Positions 58,008-64,000 of a stretch of 64,000 bases of DNA are shown here, one piece after another. The stretch comes from Woeseia sp. GTDB lineage: Bacteria > Pseudomonadota > Gammaproteobacteria > Steroidobacterales > Woeseiaceae. Position numbers and translations under genes: made by a program. The notes beneath the pieces are model-generated. The model did not search any database, had not been told where the DNA came from, and saw only the letters and a program-made list of their open reading frames with translations. The stretch is from assembly GCA_021773015.1 (NCBI GenBank), contig JAJFKW010000001.1, positions 1,967,305 to 2,031,304 on the forward strand. The letters run 5' to 3'. Position 1 is the first letter of the stretch; each line of letters opens with the position of its first letter.

Positions 58008-60599
58008 CTACTTCGTCTTTAGTGGAAAAACTGCCTTTTTAGTTACGCCATTCCAATGTTCAACGTTCACGACGACCTGCCAAAGATCAGAACCGGAGAA
58101 ATCACTAGGTCTGATTTTACTAAGAACACCGCCTCGAATAGGCAATTTGCGCTTCTGTCCAACGTGCTTCCAAGCTCCAGGATTCTCGCCAGCACCGATC
58201 TGAACCCATGCACGCTTGAATCTACTCGCATCGATGGTGCCCTTGACCTGGTATTCATCGACTTCTTTTGTCTTCACGCGCTGCACTGAAACGATTTCTG
58301 CCGTAACAAAAAAATCTGGATCAACACTGAGTGCGGCGCTGGCGTTCAACATCCCGTGACCCGCATATTTATCGCGACCGGGAAACTCAATATCCTGTGC
58401 TGTCTGCAGAAGAATTTTTTCGACTTCCTGCCCGCTTAACTCCGGGTTCTTGGACATGATCAGCGAAGCGGTTGCGGCAACTATCGGTGCAGAAAACGAA
58501 GTTCCGCTTGCGTGTACGTAGCGTTTATCTGCGCCGACGAAATTGGTCCCAACTGCGTATATATCGGTGACATCCGGGCGGAAGTTTGCGTCGGTAAAGC
58601 GTGCTCGCAGACTAAGGACATCGACGCCTGGTGCAACGATATCGACTTTGTCGCCGAAATTGGAAAATTCCGCAGCACGATCATCGAAATGCGTCGCTCC
58701 CACCGTTAGTAAATTGTCGTCACCGCCGGGACCGAAATCTCCCAGTTCGATGCCTTCATTGCCAGACGCGGCGACCACCAGCACGCCCGCCTGCCGCGCG
58801 TAGCGTATGGCCGCTTGCTCCACCTTGCTAACGTGTGGTCCGCCGACGCTGAGGTTGATCACTCGGGCACCGTTTTCCACCGCATACACAATGGCCTCGG
58901 CAATGAACGATACACGCGACGAGCCAAAATTATTAAGCGCCTTGAGCACCATGATTCGCGCGTGCGGATTAATGCCAGCAATTCCGACTTCGTTGCTTTG
59001 GGTAGCAGCAATAATGCCTGCGACAATCGTCCCGTGTCCGTCGAAATCCCACGGTTTATTGTTTTGTTCAACGAAATTCCAGCCGATGACATCGTCGACA
59101 TAACCGTTGCCATCATCGTCTACTGCATTGTCCGGAAGTTCCTGCGTGTTTTTCCAGATGTTCTTCGGATCGATATCCAGATGATGCCAGTCAAGACCCG
59201 AATCGATAACGGCGACGATTACGGGCGATGCATTTTCGGGCACTTGATTCCACGCCGAGAACTCGCCGTCGGTAAATCCTACGCGTTTGATCGCCCATTG
59301 ATTGTCAATGGACCCTTCACTGGAGCTGCCTGCAAGGCGCGAAGTTTTTGTGTAATTGGGATCGGTCGGCACCTGTGGGTTACGGCACCAGTTTTCCAAG
59401 AAGCCATCTACGCCGAGTTCCTCTACCGCAGCGATAATTGCGCCACGTTGCGACTCGGGGAAGAATATCGCGTTGAATTCGGTACCGTCGACGTTGAATT
59501 CTTGTCGTGAATACGGATTCCACAATTCGTCAAGAGCCTCCGAAGGTGTCTCGATAATGATGCTCCCGATGTCAATTGCCGGTATCTCGCCTGTCCCGCC
59601 GCCATAATTGCTAGACCCTACCGACCCCCCGTCAAATGACGGGTCGCCTGGTCTCGATGCTTCGGTCACATCGAGCGCTATTAATTCTTCGATCGACATT
59701 GAGTGCAGGTCAACATCCTCATCCCACTTCGTTGAATCCACTACGCCTTTTACCGGTCCACGATCAGCACCGAAAGCGTTGTAATCTCCACTGCCTGGCC
59801 AGGCATTGATGCCGATGCCATTTGCCGGAGGAAAAAACATATAGTTGCGAATACCGTCGCCATACCGCAGTCCTTCCAAATTGCGCTCTCCTTGGAATCT
59901 TAGCGTGCGGCCACCAAGTGGCGCCCCTCCCTGCCATGCGTCACCCATCGATCTGTCGTCGTAAAATTCCTCCCATTCCCGTATTACCTGGTCTGCACGC
60001 AAGATGCCAGGACTGGATAATCGCGACCCAGCGCTTGTTCCTGTCGAGGGCGGAACGATGTCGCCGGACGATTTGGAGTCATAATATTCCTCCCATTCCT
60101 GCATTACCTGGTCTGCACGGAAGATGCCAGGACTGGATAATCGCGACCCAGCGCTTGTTCCTGTCGAGGGCGCAGCGATATCCCCCGGTTCGGCAGCGAA
60201 AAGATCTGCAATACTCGGCTCTCGATACGTTGAGCGTGCGCCCAAATCGAACGGCTCCCGAACGTCATCCCTTGGATCGAAGTATCCATAACGCCATTCG
60301 TTTGCGGGTATTCGGTCACCACCGAACCGCGACCCATTCCTTCCAAATACGTTATAGGGGCTAGCGGTACCGGAGTGTCCGCAGCCCGAACCTTGTGTTG
60401 CACCATAAAGTGGCACGTAGCCTGAGCAAGACCCGCCTAAACAAGTGGTACCACCATTATACGGCGGCACCTGATAACCCGATATGGGATTATAACCCGA
60501 TATGGGATTGTCTGGTCCCGCAACGCCGTGGGCCAACGCTGCCAAGAATACCGTCGGCAGGATCGCAATAGTTCTGCTGAAACGGGTCAACACACTCAT
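58008..60599 (-). CDS. Exported S8 (subtilisin-like) serine protease with N-terminal repeats
   Basis: This 863-residue protein starts at ATG 60597-60599 (GAGGA upstream). The signal peptide ends near LAHGVAG. Residues 30-130 are Gly/Tyr-rich with a doubled NPISGY; 139-219 is two 40-residue repeats. The S8 domain has Asp466 (VAVIDSGLDWHH), His522 (DGHGTIVAG), the oxyanion Asn614 (SGNEG) and Ser701 (GTSFSAPIVAA), with a calcium-loop-like VDDDGNGYVDD. About 100 residues of beta-rich C-terminal domain follow. It is divergent (126 bp) from the plug-protease chimera, whose catalytic domain is a close paralogue, and upstream of the M48 gene. Confidence 0.92.
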   Translation of the reverse strand: MSVLTRFSRTIAILPTVFLAALAHGVAGPDNPISGYNPISGYQVPPYNGGTTCLGGSCSGYVPLYGATQGSGCGHSGTASPYNVFGRNGSRFGGDRIPANEWRYGYFDPRDDVREPFDLGARSTYREPSIADLFAAEPGDIAAPSTGTSAGSRLSSPGIFRADQVMQEWEEYYDSKSSGDIVPPSTGTSAGSRLSSPGILRADQVIREWEEFYDDRSMGDAWQGGAPLGGRTLRFQGERNLEGLRYGDGIRNYMFFPPANGIGINAWPGSGDYNAFGADRGPVKGVVDSTKWDEDVDLHSMSIEELIALDVTEASRPGDPSFDGGSVGSSNYGGGTGEIPAIDIGSIIIETPSEALDELWNPYSRQEFNVDGTEFNAIFFPESQRGAIIAAVEELGVDGFLENWCRNPQVPTDPNYTKTSRLAGSSSEGSIDNQWAIKRVGFTDGEFSAWNQVPENASPVIVAVIDSGLDWHHLDIDPKNIWKNTQELPDNAVDDDGNGYVDDVIGWNFVEQNNKPWDFDGHGTIVAGIIAATQSNEVGIAGINPHARIMVLKALNNFGSSRVSFIAEAIVYAVENGARVINLSVGGPHVSKVEQAAIRYARQAGVLVVAASGNEGIELGDFGPGGDDNLLTVGATHFDDRAAEFSNFGDKVDIVAPGVDVLSLRARFTDANFRPDVTDIYAVGTNFVGADKRYVHASGTSFSAPIVAATASLIMSKNPELSGQEVEKILLQTAQDIEFPGRDKYAGHGMLNASAALSVDPDFFVTAEIVSVQRVKTKEVDEYQVKGTIDASRFKRAWVQIGAGENPGAWKHVGQKRKLPIRGGVLSKIRPSDFSGSDLWQVVVNVEHWNGVTKKAVFPLKTK
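59946..60185. repeat. Two tandem 120-bp units inside the S8 protease gene
   Basis: Two consecutive 120-bp units (60066-60185 and 59946-60065) encode 40 residues each with the core PSTGTSAGSRLSSPGI then RADQV, W-E-E. A run of more than 50 bases is almost identical between the units, indicating recent duplication or gene conversion. The period is exactly 120 bp, keeping the frame. Confidence 0.85.
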
Positions 60600-60725
60600 A
60601 TCACAGTCCTCGCGAATATCCCGCTGGTGCTAAAATACGCCTAGGCGAGCATTCGATTATTGTTATACCCTTGATTATAGCCCAGCTTCGCGAACTAAAA
60701 AAAATATCCATAAAGGGGCCGAAAA

Positions 60726-63700
60726 ATGACCCAAAAGAACCGGCGGCTAGCCGCTCTCTTGTTGGCGACCATCGCACCATCGATCGGAATTGCCGATTCC
60801 CCGGTTCCCATAACCGTTGTCAATGCCAAAGATATTGAACTTCAGGGCTTTACGTCGGCAGCAGACGTAATCGACTCGATGCCGCACATCGACGCGGGCA
60901 CGACATCCAACACTAGCGGTCAAAGCGTCATCAACCTGCGTGGACTTGGGGCCGACAGGACGCTGGTATTGGTCAATGGACGCCGCAGCACGCCAGCATC
61001 GGGCATTGTCAATTCAAGCGGTGTCGAGATTGACGGCATGCTGATCCCAAACAATTACGTTAAGCGGATCGAGGTACTCCGCGGCAATGACGCATCGCTT
61101 TACGGCAGCGACGCAGTAGCGGGCGTTGTCAATATTATTACCCGTGACGATTTTCAGGGCTTCGATACACGTGGGTCGTATCTGTTGAACGACACATTCA
61201 GCGGTCTAAACGACTTCTCACTTGCGCTGCAAAGCAAGGAAGACTGTGACGCAACCCATGGCACCGAAAGTCCTCCGTGGGCATTTTTTGACCGTTACGA
61301 TTGGGGCATGCCGGAATTCACGCTGGATGGTGGCACCGCCTATTTCGGCAGTGAGAGCAAAGGCTTTGCGCCGAACCGTGGCTACATACCGAACACCGGC
61401 GGTGCGACGACCACGGCCGGTGGCAATGGGGTTGGTGGCGGCAACATCACAATTAATGATATTTACGCCAGCGCTGGCAAGACATTCCATCAGGCTGACG
61501 CTCTCATCGACAGAGTCCATAACGACCCCACTATTTCTGAGGCACACCGTGACTATTTCATCATGGGCATTGGCATGGCCGGCATGTTCGGCGGCGAAGA
61601 TAGCTTTTCCGACCAGGCGTTTGACGCGGGCTTGTTTGATCCGGAAAAATGGTTTCAGGACTTAAAGGAATTCATTGCTAAGAACCCAGTTCCACCGCCT
61701 CTACTTGAAAGTGACGATCCACTGCTTGGCGGCTCGAGGACTGCCGCTCCGACGACACCGGGCGTTGCTTCATCGGGGTCAACGTCGCGCGGAACGATGG
61801 GCGGTACCTCAACGCCGTCCGAACCCGCCACGCCTGCCAAAGATATTCCAAATCCGTTTGAGCGATATCCGTATCCACCAGACTATGCATTCGAGTTTGA
61901 ACATTGCACGGAAAGACAAGCAAAAGAATTGAATGATCTTATTTTCCTGCGCGACAAAGCGCGTGCATCACACTCATATTTTTCCGACTACTTGCGCAGA
62001 GACGGACAAACGCTAGAGGATATCGCAGATGACCAAAAAAACGCCGAAGCAGCAATCGCCGCGCGAGACCGTTACAACGATGAATTACGCATAAAATGGA
62101 AAAACTGCATTTCACCTAAGACGACTAACGCATCCTCTGTAACGCAGCCGAGCAGCGGCACATCGAAGTCAGATGCTACCGTTTCGGACGGTACAAAAGC
62201 AGAATCTGCCAGCCAAACGACGACAAGCTCTTCTGCCGGCGAAAACAATCGGCCATGGGACGAACCGATGGACTGGACTCGATCTCTAGCGGATCGTTTG
62301 ACAACGCGTTTCCCGATCAGACTTGAAATTCATATCGATGAGGACGTAAAGGGCGAGGGTGACAGATGGAACAGTCAACCGATGCCAGGCCTCGGCCTCA
62401 ATGTATTCCCTTATCGACCTGATGCACTCTTTGGTTTGCCTTTTACGCCAGATGCCGTTCGCAACACGGAACGCGACTCAGGCACGGGCTTTAGCGGTAC
62501 TTTCACCGATGACAATGGCGTTGGTCGTCTGACGCTCCCGACAGGATCGCTTCGTTCGGCATTACTTAACTCAGCAAATCGTTGGGCGGAAGATTCACGC
62601 ACTGAGACGGATCGAAATACGGACAACTACTCGGACGACGAAGTTGACGACGAGCGACTGGACAATGCCGTCAGCCCAAGGATTCACCCAGGCGCTTGGA
62701 ATGGCTCAGACAGTGAAGGAGGTTCTGCTTCATCGCGATACATTTTCGATCGTTATGGACCGAAAGGCGCGTCCGACCCACTCGATTGGCAAATCGGCGT
62801 ACGCTACAACCTCGACAACTATTCGATAGACGCAATCGGACTGAAGTTCAAGCACAAGAAAGAAGACAGCGTTGTGCAAACGTTTGGTGGGTCCGGTAAG
62901 CCCGGTATGTCATTCGGTGGACTTGGAAGCGATGTTTGGGACGCGATACCGTCTGGACTCAGAGTCGGAAATAGCTTTTCCTTTGGCGGAAACCTTTACG
63001 TCAGGTACGACTATCTGGAAAATGACAAGGTTGATCTAAGAGGTTTGTTCACGGTTCCGGGATCAACAGGTGTATCGAACAATCAATGTGGAGACACTGC
63101 CGCAACGCTGGAACAAGTCGGCTATACGCCGTCGGCAAGATCTCTCGTCAAATCGCTTGACGATCAATGGGCTTTTGAAAATGTTGGCATTGCAAAAGGT
63201 GAGTCGCTGCTAGGCACCAATGTCAAACCGATTGTCGTAGGCATCGTGGATACAGGTATCGATTGGAACCATTTGGACTTTGCCTGGGACAACTTGTGGC
63301 AAAACGAAAATGAAATTCCGGACAACGGTATTGACGACGACAACAATGGCTTTGTTGACGACATCATCGGCTGGGATTTCACTGCCGATGACAACAAACC
63401 GTGGGATGCAGATGGCCACGGCACGTTCGTCAGCGGCATCATTGCAGCGACCCACGGCAACGACGCGGGCATTGACGGCATTAATCCAAGCGCTAAGATC
63501 ATGATACTTAAGGCGCTGAATACTTTCGGCCGCACACGTGCAACCTATGTAGCGCAGGCTATCGTGTACGGTGTCGACAACGGTGCAAACATTATCAACA
63601 TCAGTGTATCCGGCCCCGGCTTTCCGTCAGTGGTGCAGGACGCAGTTGACTATGCGAACTCGAAAAACGTATTGGTTGTGCTGGCTGCAGGTAACAAAGG

Positions 63701-64000
63701 CGAAAGCATCGACAACGCCAAACCGGCAAGACTTCAAGGTGTCGTGACGGTAGCCGCGACCGGGCCGGGCGACAATCGGGCTGCATTCTCCAACACAGGC
63801 GATAGCATCAGCGTTGCCGCTCCCGGAGTCGACGTAATTAGTCTACGGGCTAGGCGTACAGATTTTCTTTACAACAACGCCGCGACTAGCTATGTACGTG
63901 GTGATGCTTTTATCGGTGAGGACAATCGATATTATCGATCGACGGGCACGTCTTTTTCCGCGCCGATTGTCAGCGGCGTTGCGAGTTTAGTGTGGGCAAA
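60726..64000 (+). CDS. TonB-receptor plug domain fused to S8 subtilisin protease (partial at right edge)
   Basis: One uninterrupted frame of at least 1091 codons starts at ATG 60726 (AAAGGGG upstream) and leaves the window. Signal peptide residues 1-23. Residues about 27-140 are a TonB plug: PITVVNAKDIELQGFTSAAD, VINLRGLGADRTLVLVNGRR, IEVLRGNDASLYGSDAVAGV, VNIITR; no TonB box precedes it. Residues about 165-830 are low-complexity (Gly, then Ser/Thr/Pro-rich) with a few strand-like stretches (WQIGVRYNLDNYSIDAIGLK at 688). The S8 domain has Asp842 (IVDTGIDWNHLD), His898 (DGHGTFVSG), Asn990 (AAGNKG) and Ser1076 (GTSFSAPIVSG). No full beta barrel fits between. Divergent from its S8 paralogue. Confidence 0.88.
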   Translation, partial: MTQKNRRLAALLLATIAPSIGIADSPVPITVVNAKDIELQGFTSAADVIDSMPHIDAGTTSNTSGQSVINLRGLGADRTLVLVNGRRSTPASGIVNSSGVEIDGMLIPNNYVKRIEVLRGNDASLYGSDAVAGVVNIITRDDFQGFDTRGSYLLNDTFSGLNDFSLALQSKEDCDATHGTESPPWAFFDRYDWGMPEFTLDGGTAYFGSESKGFAPNRGYIPNTGGATTTAGGNGVGGGNITINDIYASAGKTFHQADALIDRVHNDPTISEAHRDYFIMGIGMAGMFGGEDSFSDQAFDAGLFDPEKWFQDLKEFIAKNPVPPPLLESDDPLLGGSRTAAPTTPGVASSGSTSRGTMGGTSTPSEPATPAKDIPNPFERYPYPPDYAFEFEHCTERQAKELNDLIFLRDKARASHSYFSDYLRRDGQTLEDIADDQKNAEAAIAARDRYNDELRIKWKNCISPKTTNASSVTQPSSGTSKSDATVSDGTKAESASQTTTSSSAGENNRPWDEPMDWTRSLADRLTTRFPIRLEIHIDEDVKGEGDRWNSQPMPGLGLNVFPYRPDALFGLPFTPDAVRNTERDSGTGFSGTFTDDNGVGRLTLPTGSLRSALLNSANRWAEDSRTETDRNTDNYSDDEVDDERLDNAVSPRIHPGAWNGSDSEGGSASSRYIFDRYGPKGASDPLDWQIGVRYNLDNYSIDAIGLKFKHKKEDSVVQTFGGSGKPGMSFGGLGSDVWDAIPSGLRVGNSFSFGGNLYVRYDYLENDKVDLRGLFTVPGSTGVSNNQCGDTAATLEQVGYTPSARSLVKSLDDQWAFENVGIAKGESLLGTNVKPIVVGIVDTGIDWNHLDFAWDNLWQNENEIPDNGIDDDNNGFVDDIIGWDFTADDNKPWDADGHGTFVSGIIAATHGNDAGIDGINPSAKIMILKALNTFGRTRATYVAQAIVYGVDNGANIINISVSGPGFPSVVQDAVDYANSKNVLVVLAAGNKGESIDNAKPARLQGVVTVAATGPGDNRAAFSNTGDSISVAAPGVDVISLRARRTDFLYNNAATSYVRGDAFIGEDNRYYRSTGTSFSAPIVSGVASLVWA

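Noticed and set aside
61222-61665. Separate gene in another frame inside the plug-protease chimera
   Set aside because: The composition is that of an out-of-frame shadow, with no domain, while the chimera frame stays open throughout.

Overview
The window looks like the chromosome of a free-living, probably marine, gammaproteobacterium. It has many exported proteins, two TonB-dependent receptors, an RND efflux pump, two MscS-type channels, RutR/PreTA pyrimidine catabolism, a eukaryote-like squalene synthase and a REP-like element of the Pseudomonas/Xanthomonas kind. A Woeseiales/Steroidobacterales-type lineage is only a guess; no rRNA or marker gene is present to fix it. I recognised no tRNA, rRNA, CRISPR array or prophage.

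Layout. 1-2516: isoprenoid genes (idi cut by the left edge, squalene synthase, divergent ispA). 2537-4886: a class V aminotransferase and an orphan mauE-mauD pair. 5144-11650: purine block (NCS2 permease, 8-oxoguanine deaminase, TonB-dependent receptor, AzgA-type permease). 11873-20209: pyrimidine block. A tight minus-strand operon (TonB-dependent receptor, beta-ureidopropionase, preT, preA, rutR) runs divergently from an NCS1 permease, and a palindromic RutR-like site plus a structured leader lie between them. 20377-33497: regulator, TraB-like protein, YbdG-type channel, exported SDR, peroxiredoxin-like protein, RND pump, DUF900 hydrolase, amidase lipoprotein. 33558-38751: two glycan-type genes, a DUF4412-like protein, a second MscS channel and a second TraB-like protein. 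40301-49139: nucleobase salvage (guanine deaminase, purine nucleoside phosphorylase, MFS transporter, two divergent phosphoribosyltransferases, yeast-type cytosine deaminase), with an IS3 relic and a diverged direct repeat around the first three genes. 49259-55918: cysK, an alpha/beta hydrolase broken by an in-frame TAG, a PQQ dehydrogenase-cytochrome c, isoaspartyl peptidase, and a creatininase-like protein. 56098-64000: a proteolysis cluster.

How it fits together. The window is rich in nucleobase scavenging: outer-membrane receptors, inner-membrane permeases (NCS1, NCS2, AzgA, MFS), deaminases, reductive pyrimidine breakdown and phosphoribosyl salvage. Uptake of nucleobases, nucleosides or oligonucleotides through TonB-dependent receptors is the natural inference.

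The most unusual object is at the right edge. One uninterrupted reading frame (60726 to beyond 64000, at least 1091 codons) encodes a signal peptide, a TonB-receptor plug domain, a long low-complexity middle and a complete subtilisin (S8) catalytic domain. It stands back to back with a paralogous S8 protease, which is followed by an M48 metalloprotease and a small periplasmic protein. This plug-protease chimera is the best candidate for an undescribed system in the window.
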